From the NCBI GenBank assembly GCA_019426215.1, contig CM033393.1, positions 5,304,046 to 5,368,045 on the forward strand: a stretch of 64,000 bases of DNA. Direction: 5' to 3'. Below the pieces are notes generated by a model, which did not search any database, was not told the DNA's origin, and saw only the letters and a program-made list of their open reading frames with translations. Shown here piece after piece: positions 46,140 to 58,930 of this stretch (the first letter of the stretch is position 1; each line of letters opens with the position of its first letter). The DNA comes from Buddleja alternifolia (Eukaryota > Streptophyta > Magnoliopsida > Lamiales > Scrophulariaceae). The position numbers and the translations under genes were made by a program.

Positions 46140-47094
46140 TTTAATGGTGTGTGATGTGTATTTTCCTAGCAAGTATACTAGATCGCACAAGTAGTAAAAT
46201 AGATGTAAGTCCGAATATCGTTCTCACACAGACTAAATTACCTAAGTACTAAAAAAATAATTTACTTGTTCTAAGTTAAACCAGTTTAATATGGATGATG
46301 GGTTTTAACTAAAAATAAAACAACTAAATAAAAATTACCAACTAAATAAGGCATAAACCTGAATTTATATCAATAAGAGAAGCGATAAGGCACACGATCT
46401 AACCAAATATTCAGTTTGACTACAAATTCTATTTTATCGGATTATTAGATTATCTAGGCTAAGACTGAATTCCCTAAAATGTCACACCCAATCTCTTGGC
46501 ATAGCAATTCTATCTTCGTGAACGATTTTCTATATCTCTATATGAAAATCGAATTAACAAAAATGCATTTATGTGATTTATGGAATTTTTCGTTTTCACA
46601 GAAAGCACACATAAGGAAATCGATTCTATCTCTAGTCAATTTTACATTGTGGTGTTTAATATCTCTTTGCATCCCTAGTTTATCTCCTCTCAGTCTCAAA
46701 ACTAAGCACAAAATCATGCAATTGGTAGCTAAGCAATCACTTGTAATTAGCATAGATATTAAATACATAGCTCAAGACAAAATTAATCTGGAAAAATAAA
46801 ATATAAAAACCAAATATCATAATTGGTCTTCACATAGCCTCAGTCAAAAGAATAAAGTCATAATCTTGAAAAGAAAGTAAAAATCTATCTTAAAAGGCAT
46901 GTTCAAACAAAAAAAATCCAAAAGGACGAATTAAAACTCCCTAGTCCAGTTTTGTTGATGGATCTTGTGCGGACTTTCGGTCTTCTTGGACAAAAATGGA
47001 TTATCCTAGCATTCTTGATCGTTCTCTCTCTTTTCTCAACCTTTGTGTTGTGTTTCTAGGTCTCCAAATCTCCAAAAATGGCTCAAAAATTCAA

Positions 47095-47485
47095 GCTATG
47101 TTTGGTTATGTTTTGAGATGGTATTTTGGTGTGAAATTTATGGGGACAAGTGCGTGTTTGATGAAATTGTGTTTGGTTTTATTTTGGAAGTTGGTTTTTG
47201 GGTGTGTTTTTTTGGTGAGATAATGTTTGGTTTTGTTTTCACAGGGAACAAAAGTTACTGTAGCAGTCAAATCATGAAGTTTTAGTCTGTTAGAGAGGAG
47301 AGAGAAGAGAGAGAGCACATAGAGAGGAGTGTAGGAATAAAGTAGATGTAGAAAGATGGAAAATAATTATTATATTTTTTTGGACCAAAAAAGTAGTGTA
47401 TTTTTTATCAAATATTTTGTGAACCAAACATGGTTTGGTGAGAATTTTGGACCAGACATGGTATGAAAACATAACCAAACATTGC
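47095..47485. mobile_element. 391-bp MITE with TGTTTGGTTATGTTTT ends
   Basis: The left end GCTATGTTTGGTTATGTTTT is the inverse complement of the right end (GCAATGTTTGGTTATGTTTT when read inward), with one mismatch in 20. It sits within gypsy-derived sequence. The target duplication is unclear, though TCAA words flank both ends. The superfamily is probably PIF/Harbinger or hAT. Confidence 0.75.
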
Positions 47486-47524
47486 CTCAAATTTTAACCT
47501 AAAAACACATCTTTGTATGGGCTT

Positions 47525-49295
47525 GGCCGGCGCGACACCGCAGTGAAAATTCATTAACACCGCAGTATAAATCCGTCGGCCAGTTAATACCGCTGCGAAA
47601 AATGTTTGACACTTCGGTGAAAATGCATATTTTAATGCAGTAGATTAAACCTGGGACACATCGGTGTTAGGAAATTTTCACTGGGGTGACAACTCAGTAA
47701 GTTGTGCAATTTTTTTCTTTTCTTGGATTAAACTCATAATTCATCCTACAAAACACAACCAACGAAAAATCAAGGTATATGGGGGTATAAAATAGGTACA
47801 AAGAAAATATGAATCAGACTACTAAACTTATACACCCAGACCAAAAGAACTTCGTGTTTTATCTTAGCAATCAAATACATATCAAGTATGAGGTGTTAAT
47901 GAGGAAAACTCGCAAGAAAGATAAACTCGCCAACCAACTAGCGCCTAATCATGAGCTTCAAGAGGTGTATGTGTGTACTTAGCCAACATCGGGTGTACAT
48001 GAAAATTTATCAAAATCCCCAATTCCTCTTTAAAATGTCAACAATCAATTTCTTCCCCAAATTAAGCATTCAATACTTCGCACATAATTGTCAATTTGAC
48101 AATGATTATAATTCTCAGCACATTAGTCTATTTAAGAAACGATATCATGTGCAATATTATGTTTTCTTAGACTTTTTAAGACACCCATGTAGCAAGCTTT
48201 GGGTCAACGATTCTCAAACCAGATAGTTTTAAGGCATTAGGTATAAAGATACCCCAAAGGACTTATTTATTCGAGTGGCAAATGCCACAAAACAAAACTA
48301 GGTTGTTTATTAAATTTCTATCCACTTATGCATTTTAATTCTTTCATTCGAAAAACTTTTATTCCTAACTTCCACAAAATAGAGAGAAAGAGGGCAAATT
48401 GCATACAAAGGCTCAAAAACTCACAAACACCCAAAATTAGCTAAAACGTGCTCTAAAAACTCATCTACTCATGACATGGACAAAGTGGGTTTGAAGATTT
48501 AAATTTCTCACTTATTCGTCCATTAAAACCTTAACTCGCATACATATTAAATCAAAATCATCACGAATTATGGACTAAAACAATAGTGGGTGCTTAAAGT
48601 TGCAGTCTAACACATATAAATATCAAAATCTCACATATAATTGATTTTTTTTTTAAGTATATCACCCTCCCCCAACTTAGCAGACACATTGTCCCCAATG
48701 TGTAAAAAGAAAGCAGTAAAATTAAGAGAGATGTAGAATACTACCTTTAGTAACCAAATATTGTGGTGCTCGATCCATGTGATAGCACAGTGAGGTCGAA
48801 GTCAGATAGCAAAAAATTCCGTACGATATACTTGGCTAGACAACAAATAGAGGAAACCATCAATATAACTAGTGAAATAAAAGCATACAGAGTTAAACTT
48901 CAGTATATGCCCAAAAGAGAGACAAACAAAAGAAAAGGCAACAAAAACTAAAGGATAAACTACGTACTAAGCATTCTCAGATATAAGAGACAAGCAAAAG
49001 AGCCTAAAATGGGCCATATCCTATAATAATCAGAAAAATCTAGTAAAATCGTTGGGATGATACTCCAAATCCTTGGAGGCAGCAAGAGGGATCAAGGAAA
49101 CATGGTCAAGTAAAGAATTTCTCAATTTGTTTTTTTTTACTAGTCAACACCGCGGGGAAAAGTGGGCAATACCATGGTGAAATTGCTAAAAATTGGGCAA
49201 TGTCACCGCGGTGAAAATGTCAGAATTAAGGCACTAGCTTTGAACTGTGTCACCGTGGTGAAAATCTTGTGACACCGTGGTGAAAATGAGAAAAA
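47525..49295. repeat. two clusters of CACCGCGGTGAAAA-type palindromic words
   Basis: Cluster one (47525-47690) and cluster two (49145-49290) each contain about four copies of a word near ACACCGCGGTGAAAAT, degenerate in the first cluster and close to perfect in the second. The core CACCGCGGTG is palindromic. Both lie in gypsy-derived non-coding DNA. Confidence 0.75.
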
Positions 49296-49338
49296 TTTGC
49301 TTAACCCCCTCTTTGACATCAAATCAAAGTGGATATAC

Positions 49339-50094
49339 CCAAGGTAATAAATATCGGTTTCGTGGTAGATTTCAGGGTATTAAATTTACGAAAATTTCAA
49401 CAGAAATTTTGAGAATATCCATAATTCGGTTTCAATTCTAAAGAAATCATGAAAATTTTTACAAAAATAATTAAAAAATTTAAATGAAACTTTGAGTATC
49501 TTTAATTTACATTAGTATGCATTTTTTTACATTACTAATATTGTTTGTATAATGTATATATAATGAGCTTTGTTAATTAGTTTGAGTAAAATATGTGGTG
49601 TTAATTTAAAATTAGTAGGATTTGGAAGTAAAGTAATGAATAAATACCCTTAAAACTTCACTACAACAATATACTTACAATTTTTATAAAATATATTATT
49701 CAGAATAATATGAAATTTCTAAGATTAAATCTGTTATACTCCGTCTCATATTAACTTTTCATACTCAATAATTGTGGTCCCAAAGAAAGAAAAAGAATAT
49801 CTAGAATTAGTTTTTACATGTTATAATTAAACATAAATATTTAAATAAAATATAATAATTTAATTTTATCTTTAAATTTTGGGAAATTTCGGGTTTCGGT
49901 CAAATTTCGGTGGATGTTATACAAAATAATTTAATCTTGTTTTTAAATTTTGAGAAATTACGGGTTTTGATGGAAGTTTCGGGTTTCGGTTGAAATTTCG
50001 ACAGATATTATGCAAAATTGAACCGAAAGTGAAATTTCGCTGTGGGACCTAAGGAAACCTGAAATTCGATTTCGACCGAAATTTAAGACCATGG
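49339..50094. mobile_element. candidate DNA transposon with CCAAGGT/CCATGGT ends
   Basis: The left end CCAAGGTAATAAATATCGGT is mirrored by the right end (CCATGGTCTTAAATTTCGGT read inward). The interior is AT-rich with repeated TTTCGGGTTTCGGT words (49885-50030). Flanking 8-mers GATATACC and GACATATC are similar but not identical, which would fit an aged hAT target duplication. Confidence 0.5.
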
Positions 50095-50589
50095 ACATAT
50101 CTGAGACACAAAGTAGAGTATCAACAAACCAAAAAGAACAAAATACTCTAAAACAAAACAAAACAAAAGAATTCAAGAAAATATGAGTTGCCTCCCACGA
50201 ATCGCTTTTTTATAGTCATTAGCTTGACTTTCTTATCACTGCTCATGGGGGATGGAAGAATTCCATGATCACTTCATGTTGGTCAGCCCATAAGAGGGAG
50301 AATCAATCTTATGCTTTTTCCAATCCCACAAAATCTCTTCCTTCTCCCATTGAGTTGGTTGCTCTTCAATTGAAGGCTTTGGATGTGGTGATGGTGGCCT
50401 TTTAACACCTTAAACTTTGGCCAATGGCTTTTCTCGTATGATGGACTAACCTTCAAGCATGCAATTACTTCACTCAAGCTCTCACTCTCTAACACTATGC
50501 TCATCTCCAGTAGGTCTTCAAACCTAATATCCTGAAGATACTAAAGAACTAAAACTTCAGAAGCATCTATTCGAAAACAAGCTTGATCA

Positions 50590-51060
50590 TTAGACCACTT
50601 GCTCATTATTAATTCGAAGGATGAGCTCCCTTTTTGGTTTATCAATTAAAGCTCTACTAGTAGCTGGGAAAGGTCAACCTAAAATAAGGGGAACTTCATA
50701 GTCTTCCTCCATATCAAGTACTATGAAGTCAGCCAGGAGTATGAACTTATCTATCTTTACTAACACATCCTCTACTGTACCTCAGGTGTTTAATGGATCT
50801 ATCAACTAATTGAAGAGATATAGTAGTGGGTTCATCTTCTCCTAAGCCTAGCTTCTTAAACACTGACTATGACATTAAATTTATGCTAGCGCCTAGATCA
50901 CACAACACCATATCAAAATAAGAACTACCAATAATGCAAAGGATAGAAAAACTTCCTGGATCCTTACACTTCGATGACAGCTTCTTTTGTAAGATGGCTG
51001 AGCACTCAATAAGGTTGACAGTCTCGAATTCCTCCACTTTCTTCTACATAATATTGGATA
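50590..51060 (-). pseudogene. gypsy aspartic protease fragment
   Basis: The minus-strand frame reads GSSYFDMVLCDLGASINLM, the Tat/Athila-type protease core with DLG in place of DTG, followed by SVFKKLGLGEDEPTTISLQL. Internal stops and small frameshifts break the frame further on (the blocks DMEEDYEVPLIL and LILRINNEQVV are still readable in other frames). It is not functional. Confidence 0.85.
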
Positions 51061-51229
51061 AGAACTAAACTACATCATTAATTATCAAGAATCAAATATG
51101 TAATCATACCACCCAAGCATGATGGAAAATAAATCATAATATTCACAGGCAATATATAATTACATTCTTGATATTAAAAAATAAAAACTACCCATGTTAT
51201 GCAATTATAAGAACCAAAGCTCTGATACC

Positions 51230-51730
51230 AAATGCAATTAAATAATGTTTGGGATCTTGTAGACTTACCTAAAGGAACCAAAGCCGTTGGTTGTAAATGG
51301 ATTTATAAAACCAAGTTAGATCCTAAAAGAAAAGTCGAACAATATAAGGCCAGACTAGTTGCTAAAGGCTTTACCCAATGGGATCCAAGAGACTTTCTCC
51401 CCTGTGTCAACAAAGGACTCATTTCGAATAGTCATGGCTCTTGTGGCTCATTTCGATTTGGAGCTGCATCAAATGGATGTAAAAATTGTGTTCCTTAACA
51501 GTGACTTGCATGAAGATGTCCATATGACACAAACTAGAAGGTTTTCTGGTTGAGGGCAAGGAACGTATGGTTTGTAAGGTGAAGAAGTCCATATACAGTC
51601 TAAAACAAGCTTCGCGGCAGTGGTACTTCAAGTTCCATGATGTTATTACCAACTTCGGCTTCTAGAAAAATCCACTAGACCAGTACTTTTATCTGACAGT
51701 TTGTGGGAGCAATTACCTCGTACTATCAAA
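51230..51730 (+). pseudogene. Ty1/copia reverse-transcriptase fragment
   Basis: The first frame (51232-51390) contains NNVWDLVDLPKGTKAVGCKW, IYKTKLDPKR and ARLVAKGFTQ, the N-terminal RT motifs of Copia. A frameshift follows, and the next frame has ETFSPVSTKDSFRIVMALVA and HQMDVKIVFLNSDLHEDV, where the first catalytic region should read DVK.AFLNG.L. Further stops and shifts follow. The YVDD block and everything beyond are missing. Confidence 0.9.
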
Positions 51731-53433
51731 ATTACATTCATCTTAATAGACATAGACCTAATAATTTGACCCCATAATCAAATTTTATATTACGAGTTCA
51801 TGGATCTTTATAACTATATAACACAAAGTATATGATTACATACCTTGATCCATTTATTACTATGAAGAGCTTGAACAAGGTGTGTTTGTGTGGGTCTCTG
51901 AGTCTTGGATCTTCACCTTTCTCCTTGATCTCGGGATGATGGTTCCCTTGTGTATTTCTTGAGCTCCACCACTTGATTCACCATCAATATATTATCTATT
52001 CACTCAATTCTTTTCCACTCTAATATACTGAATTACGTAAGATTGGAATAAATGGAATGAATGAGTTATGACTCTATTTATACCTAAACTTTAGGAGTGA
52101 ATAGAATCAGTATCTTAGTGGTTATCCAGATCTTTGGATACTTATCTCAAATATATGATCAAGTGAAAGGTGGGACCAAAACTCTATTTGGTTTAGGACT
52201 CTTACTTCCTATTAAAGTTTGAAGTCCCGAGAGTTCTTAATTAATGGAATGACTATGCTCATAAGATATTTTTATTCTAGTCCGATACACTTATAAGTCT
52301 TTAATAAAATACTTTACACAAATTCCGGCCATTTATACCACCTCATGTAATTAACCAAAGTTAGAAGGGTTGTGGTTGTAATTTGAAGATAAGAGGGGTT
52401 TATCTGTATTTGGGACATACCTCAGGGGTCTAGCTATAATTTTCCCGTTATCTTTTTGATCTATTTTCTCACTGACTAGCTGTGGATTTGCAGGGCTTAT
52501 ACTGTTGTTAACTCATTCCAATTCCAGGAATAAAGAGGTTTTCATCTGACTTCAAATTATTCTTAGTTACATTTTTGGATATGAAAATTTGTTGATTGAA
52601 TTTTCTGTCGTTTTTCAGCAGCCTAGGGCGTGTTTCGGGCAGCAACATTCTATTAATTTTCCATAAGTGGAGATTTATGAAGTCAGTCTGAACATCCTTT
52701 TCATAGTAAAGTTGAAGTACATGACCTCAATGATATATCTGATGGTCTGACCGCTATGGGTTGTAAACCTGTTACCTGGGATGGCAACCCATTTTTACCA
52801 TTGCTAGGAATTTCATCATATCTTGTATTTGGTACGTTTTGGAGAGATTGTGTTTTCTCAAGTGTGGAATTTGCAGTTTGCAGTAGAGATTATTTGTTTC
52901 TGTGTGCTGTGAAGTGAACTGAGGGCAACCATTTGCATGGCTTGTTATATTTGTTGAACTCAGTCACTTGTGTTATTAATCAATGATAGGTAATTAGTTT
53001 TCACTTTTATGAGAAGATAAATCGAATTAAAAATTGTCTCTTTTTAAAAAACTTTGAACTGTCCCTCATGTGAATCGAACTATCTTCCTTGTCCCCCTAA
53101 GATGAAGAATTATACTGGGAAAAAAGTTCAATAAAATTTAAAGTGAAAGTCAAAATCCCAACAGAAGGGCAATTTTTTTTTCTTAATACTCAACAAAATA
53201 GTAGATTACACAACTAATCTTTGTATATTAGGGTAGAGAATAAGAAATAGACAAAATGTGGTGGAACTTTTGAACTTTTCTGTTGAAGGAAAAAGATTCT
53301 GGTTATCTTCAGAGAAGGTGCTTAGATTTCCCTTACATGTGTGTTTACATAGACTGTAGCTGTTGACTAGATTAAAATAAGTAACCCATTTCACATATTC
53401 TGCAGATTTGATATCCACATAATTAATTATACT
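51731..53433. other. non-coding; LTR-like then unique sequence
   Basis: 51731-52320 includes, on the minus strand, a TATAAATAGAGTC box near 52080 and may be an LTR fragment. The motif GGGAAAATTATAGCTAGACC (minus strand, from 52446) followed by CCTGAGGTATGTCCC looks like a MULE TIR end, but I find no partner. 52450-53430 has no supportable gene. Confidence 0.45.
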
Positions 53434-55235
53434 AGCATGTGCCCGTGCTATGCATAGATATTATTTAAAAAATGTAAATTATAAAAAAATTCAAACACAA
53501 TTGTCATTTTAGAATATTTATCTACTCTAATAGTAGTTGATTGTACATCGTGAAAGAAGTTAGCTACTATCGTTAATAATTAATTTTTTTATAGCAGATA
53601 TTCTATGTAGTTAGCTATTATCGTTTCTAATTAATTTTTTTATAATAGATCTTTTAATTAGTTTTTATAATAGATATTCTAAGTAGTTAACTATTATCAT
53701 TTCTCTTTTTTCTCTCTAAAGAGAAAGAAGAAACAAAGAATTAAGCTACCATTTATAGTGATGGAATTTGATCAAAATAGTTCAACTGCAATCAAAGGAC
53801 CCCCTTCAAATATACAATATAAAAAAATAAATTATTAATTTCATATCTTCAAAATACAAAATAATATTTTTTGAGTTTTATTATTGATAAACTATAAAAG
53901 TTTTTGATATTTTCAGTCTAAGATCATCTATTTGCTATATTGGATAAAGGTTTAAGTAGTATCAACTCACATTTGTTTTACACAAGTGATCCATTACAAA
54001 CTAAAAGTTGCAATTTGAGATTTTAATATGTTTTGCACCTGAAAATTATTGAGTCTTAGATACAAAACTATAAATCAAAGTTAAAATTTTGACCGGGAGA
54101 TGAGGGCAATAAAATTATGAAGAATATAATATGTTAAAGTTGCACATAATTTAAATTTTGTACTTATGGCAGATCATCAATTTCATAGAATAAGCACCAT
54201 ATTCTTGAAGCGCTCTTATACAATAAAAAGTATTTTACTTGTCGATATGATTTAATCTTGTAATATTCGTTACATGTAGTATCATGGTTCATATATTTTA
54301 TTCTTTACTTCTTTAAGATCATGTGCAGAAATTATTTCTCAAACATAAGAATTTGTATCTAAAATTTTAAAATTATTAGTAAAACAAATAAGAATAGTGG
54401 AAAATTGCATGATGCTATAATTATTAAAATTATAACAGTATTCGAATTATATAATATTAGATTTAGGCATTTCTAAAAATTCGAAGGTAGTGGTGGATAC
54501 ATATATGATTTAGTCCGAGGAAAAACTCAACAAATTTTGGAGATGCAAAATAAAGTCGATAGACTTAATTATTCTTGTATATAAGAATTAAAAGGAATTG
54601 AAAAGTATAGAATCATACAAAAAGCTAAGTACAATACCTTTCATGCATTGTGATAATAAAGAATGAAGCTGAATTTTTTTTATAGCTTTTAAAAGAAGAA
54701 AATTATAAAAGCCATAAAGAAATCAATTGTCTTCCCATAATTTTCCGTATATATATATACACACACACATACACTAGCGTGTAGCCCATGCTACGTACAG
54801 AATTGATTTACAAAAAATATATTTCACACACTTTTTATAAGAATAAATGATAATTTAATTAGTTTCATTCAAACAAAGAGAGAACACCATAACTTATCGC
54901 AAACCTTCACAAAGAGTCAAGAATTTTGCTTTCATGAACCACTTGTCTAGATCATCTAAAATATCTTCCATGAACCACTTTTTATATGTGCCCTAATATT
55001 CCAGCAAAATGTTCAGAACTATTTATCTTGATCATCTCAAATATCTTCATGTGTTGCTTGTAAAACCTACCGCATAAAATCTTGTCAACGTTCAGCTTCC
55101 ACCAACCATCCTTTGATATTTTAGAATTCTAGGTCAATGGTGCAAAACAAATGACGTTTGAGTTTATAATCAATTTCTTGGTCTCTGATGATGGTGAAAA
55201 TTGTTAGACAGTGATTGTCATGTAATGGACCACGT
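53434..55235. other. AT-rich repeats with two CTAG..GCCC terminus-like motifs
   Basis: ACTAGCATGTGCCCGTGCTA at about 53435 and ACTAGCGTGTAGCCCATGCTA-type sequence at about 54773 match the family of termini seen at 32125 and 40931. A loose 60-bp repeat (TAGCTATTATCGTTTCTAAT) fills 53555-53700. A (TA)n(CA)n microsatellite lies at 54747-54772. No gene seen. Confidence 0.5.
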
Positions 55236-55779
55236 GGAGTAAGGGACCCGATCCAACTCACGACAAACTAGGTTAAGGGTTGGTTAAGTTATAGATTGCA
55301 CCCGGTTACTTCGAGCTGCCTACGTATCCAAGATATGTGGGATCAAGTCAGTTTGTAGTTCTTTTGTGGGGTTACTCTCAATAGCCATTGAATTTTTATT
55401 GGAGTAGTAGATAATGAGCCTCTCCCAGCTCCTCTAAAGTTGGGAGCTAGTAGTGGGCCATAGGCCATGGGCCTAATTTAATGATCATTGATCTTATTGT
55501 CTTTTGGGCTAATAATATAACTCAATTATCTTTGGTGGGTCTTCCGCCCTTTTTGGGCTCGTATGGCGGGTTACCCACGGATGCTCACCCGCGGGTGGCG
55601 ACCCAAGCTGGCTTGGGGACACATGTAATTACCATAGTACCCTTAGGTATATTTTGGTGCACGTCATAAGCCGCCCACTCCCGAATGTCTACTCCGATAG
55701 GTGAAAATTCTGGAGTAGGAAGTCAATACAATTGATAGTACAAAATTTACCTCATTTTATATATATATATATATATACG

Positions 55780-55985
55780 TGTTTGTTTGCCGTGAGGCAT
55801 TGCCTCGCGGCACTTAAACCACCGCGAGGCAATATTGCCTGGCGGCAACTCGCGGCAATTGCCATTGCATGGCAATTGGTTATTAATTGCCATGAAATGG
55901 CAATCAGCTTGCCTCGAGGTTTGTCTCGAGGCAATTTGACCCGAGGTAATTTATTTGCCTTTGTTCTCGAGGCTTGGGAAAAATT
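55780..55985. repeat. cluster of GCCTCGCGGCA-type inverted words
   Basis: TTGCCTCGCGGCA, ACCGCGAGGCAATATTGCCT, GCGGCAATTGCC, TGCCATGAAATGGCA, TTGCCTCGAGG and CTCGAGGCAA alternate in both orientations within 200 bp. Related words recur at 56820-56960 (GCGAGGC, GCCTCGCGG). Confidence 0.85.
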
Positions 55986-56337
55986 GATGTTTTTGGCCCA
56001 ATTCTCATTGGAAGTAATTTCTATCTTCGGAGTGAACTCATAAATTCTTTCAATTCCGAAAGAAGCTTTCAGCTCTTCAAGATCGCCAAGGGGCATGCCA
56101 TGATTTACTTGGAATATTTTTTGGGGAAGTGGAACTTAGCCTCCTCCAAAACGAAATTTTGCAAGACCTCCATCCCCACATTCGAAGTTCCGTAGGAGAC
56201 TTGATATTTTGAGACCTCAATCCGGGTATTTATACTCCAGAGGGGACTTAGAATTTATTAATTTGGCCTTTGCTCCGAGGTGACGGGGCAAGGGTCATTG
56301 ACTCATCGCGAGGGAGTGAGATCTTTTGCTATTAGGT

Positions 56338-56620
56338 GAGAGTACAAAGTCCTCTGCCTCGATAGGGGGCAAAGTTCTAGGCTCTATGGCGAGTGGGCAA
56401 GGTCCTTTGCCTTGAGGTGAGGGGGCAAAGTCCTTGGCCATTATGATGAATGGGCAAGGTATTTTGCCTTGAGGTGAGGGGGCAAAGTCATTGGCCTCTA
56501 TAGGGAATGGGCAAGGTGTTTCGCCTCAAGGTGAGGGGGCAAAGTCCTTGGCTTCCATGATGAGTGGGCAAGGCCTTTTGCTTCGCGGTGAGGGGATGAG
56601 GTCCCTCATTGCAATGGTAG
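56338..56620. repeat. 57-bp minisatellite
   Basis: Units beginning GGGCAAGG start at 56395, 56452, 56509 and 56566, an exact 57-bp period, with more degenerate units to the left. The core is GAGGTGAGGGGGCAAAGTC. The period is a multiple of three, and one frame stays open for part of the array, but no protein family is recognised. Confidence 0.93.
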
Positions 56621-57069
56621 ATCTATTTTCTATGATTTTTTATACTCGTTTGATGTTTTCTTATGAAACACTCATGAAGCAGGTATGATTCCATGTCAAA
56701 CAAAAAATTGTTAACTCACTAGGCAGGACATTCCTCATCTTCGAAAGGAATTTCGGTAGTTGAAGGATGTATCACCCGCACGTGATGAGAGGGGGGCTTC
56801 GTAGCTACCCCTGGTGGCCTTGCGGCTTGGTGTCATGAGGCAGTGCCTTGTGGCTGAGTGCCGCGAGGCTATGCCTTGAGGCTATCTGCTGCGAGGCACT
56901 TGGCCTCGCGGTCGTGTCGTGTTACCTTGAGGATTTTTCCTGAGGTTTCTTGCCTCCGGGTAATTTCTCATGGTCGTCATTACTTCGACTCAGTTTTTCC
57001 CTTTTAAATCTTGCGGTATATTTTGTAAGTCCACTATACTAGGAGATAAGAGGCGTATTGCACTCTGGG

Positions 57070-58200
57070 GCTCCGTGAGCTCTAGCAGGGTGCTTTGTAC
57101 TCCTTGGCTTCATAAGCGCTAGTGGAGTGTTTTGTACCCCTTGGCTTCATGAGCTCTAGTGGGGTACTTAGTCATTTTTATGCGTCTTTAGTAGGATTTT
57201 ATGAGTGGCAAAAGTCCTAGCCCCTCTGGCGTCTTGCTATACTTGAGCATCACTTACTAACATCTTTACTTAAAATACCCTAGCATTTTGTTAGCTAGTT
57301 ACTCACTAGCGTTTTGAATGCACTAGCATGTTGCTAGCTTGTTTAAACCCACCTACTTGGGGGGTACTTTCTATTGAGATTTGTATCCCTCTAGGTAGAT
57401 ACATATCCACACACAGGGGTTATGATAATAGTGAACATTAGGTCGTTTAGATCAGGAGGGGGGGCACTTAGTTTCGACCCTTAAAATTGTTGCCACGCGG
57501 CTAGCGCGAGGCTCGTTATGACTTGTGTCTTTTATATGCCTTGTGTACATGTTCATGTACTTTATCTTACGGTCACCTTTTGCTTATATGATTATGAGCT
57601 AGTCGAACATTAGCAGCATTCTTGTTTTTGACTTTAGCACGTTTTTGAGCCTCTCGTTAACCCTTCGTAGGCTTTGAGTAAGTCATTTATTTTTCTACCA
57701 TGTTGCCTCATGAGCTTTGCTGAGGTGCCAATGGTGGCATTACTATGCTCATAGAACATTTTATTGTTCCTACCCCCATAATTTGATTTGGTGGGTGGAC
57801 AGACGATTTTGGTAGATGGACACTTAGCGCCTTATACCAATGGTTGGCTGCCCCCCACTCCTTAGCATTTTTCATTGAGAAATACTTGGAGTAGTGAGAC
57901 ATCGTTTTTGTTAATGAGGGGCTAAGTTTGAGCCTGATTACGCCCTATACTTATGCCTTTTTGAATAAGTGGAGTTTAATTGTGTCTAGCAAAACTATCT
58001 CTTGTCTGCTCATTTTGCCATAGTACCTTGTGCTTCATGAGCACTAGTTTAGGTACTTAGCCATTTTGTAGGTCCTCAACCTCTCTCGATATCATTGGAG
58101 GGATTTGTTTGTTCACAATCTCAATCCATATCCTTAATGGGAGTGGGGAGACCTTTTGTAGGTCCTCAACCTCTCTCGATATTATTGGAGGGATTATGGG
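57070..58200. repeat. short local duplications in gypsy-derived DNA
   Basis: GGCTTCATGAGCTCTAGTGG-type units repeat three times at about 57070-57170. GTAGGTCCTCAACCTCTCTC occurs at about 58061 and again at about 58160. No gene is supported across 56,620-58,930. Confidence 0.8.
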
Positions 58201-58930
58201 GTGGCCCACCTCGATCGAGTCTTGAACAACTCAGGGGCTATTTTCGGTGCCACCCACATTGTCCTCGATTGGGGTCGCGAGTAATGTTTATGACGCCTCT
58301 AGTGGAAACTTAGTCAGCTCCCAGGGGTCGTATTGATGTTCTTGTTCCCCAGTTAAGTGGGGGGAACATTTAAATATTCAATGTTATGGGCAATGCGACC
58401 ACATAATGTGTTCAATGATAATTTTTCCAGTGGACATTGTCACTAAATATTAATCAGCAGTTATCAGGGTAACATATTCAGTAGTCAAAATAAACTAAGT
58501 AATAGATTTTTGAAATAGCCTCGGCCGGAAGCAGTGATTCTGAGGGGCATTTGTTTTGGGTGTTGTTAAATCACCAGGGGTGATGTACTACCCATTCATT
58601 ATGCTAGCGTGTTATTACGTAAAAAAGACATTTATCATACTTAATGAAGAAGGGTGCTATCCAGCACTTAGTAGAACATTCAATATCTATGCAGAAAATA
58701 AAGGGGGGGGGGGGTGCACATAGGCACCTCAAAGCTTAAAGTAAAAGGGAGTCGGCGCTTGTGGGTGTCCCCACTCAACGCTTGACTTGTTCAATAGTTA
58801 TATAGGAAAAAAGATAGTTCTTATTATTTGTTACCTGATAAGGCCTCATAAGGCTTGACATTTTATCAAGCTTGGGGGGTGTTTCCCATGGGGATCATCT
58901 TGCTAGTGGTATCCACTGCCGGTGCGCCCA

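Larger units (their letters stand above)
46140..51060 (-). mobile_element. degenerate Ty3/gypsy element, minus strand, pol mostly deleted
   Basis: In minus-strand order I see: a protease fragment (51060-50590); a short tail with a Met/His-rich segment to about 50160, where the motif GTGGGAGGCAACTCAT follows the coding region as in Tat/Athila elements; and a 3' non-coding part containing TTGGGGACAATGTGTCTGC (about 48690). The terminal part of an LTR lies to about 46140 and is related to the plus-strand LTR at 36220-36790. RT, RNase H and integrase are missing, as is a 5' LTR. Two smaller elements appear inserted (47095-47485, 49339-50094). Confidence 0.75.

Noticed and set aside
46479..46799. 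106-codon open frame
   Set aside because: Lies in the gypsy LTR homologous to 36.2-36.8 kb; non-coding there.
46996..47285. open frames rich in Phe/Val/Leu
   Set aside because: They overlap the 391-bp MITE and its TIR.
55732..56195. overlapping open frames on both strands near 55.7-56.2 kb
   Set aside because: Generated by GCCTCG palindromic repeats; mirror-image translations with no domain.
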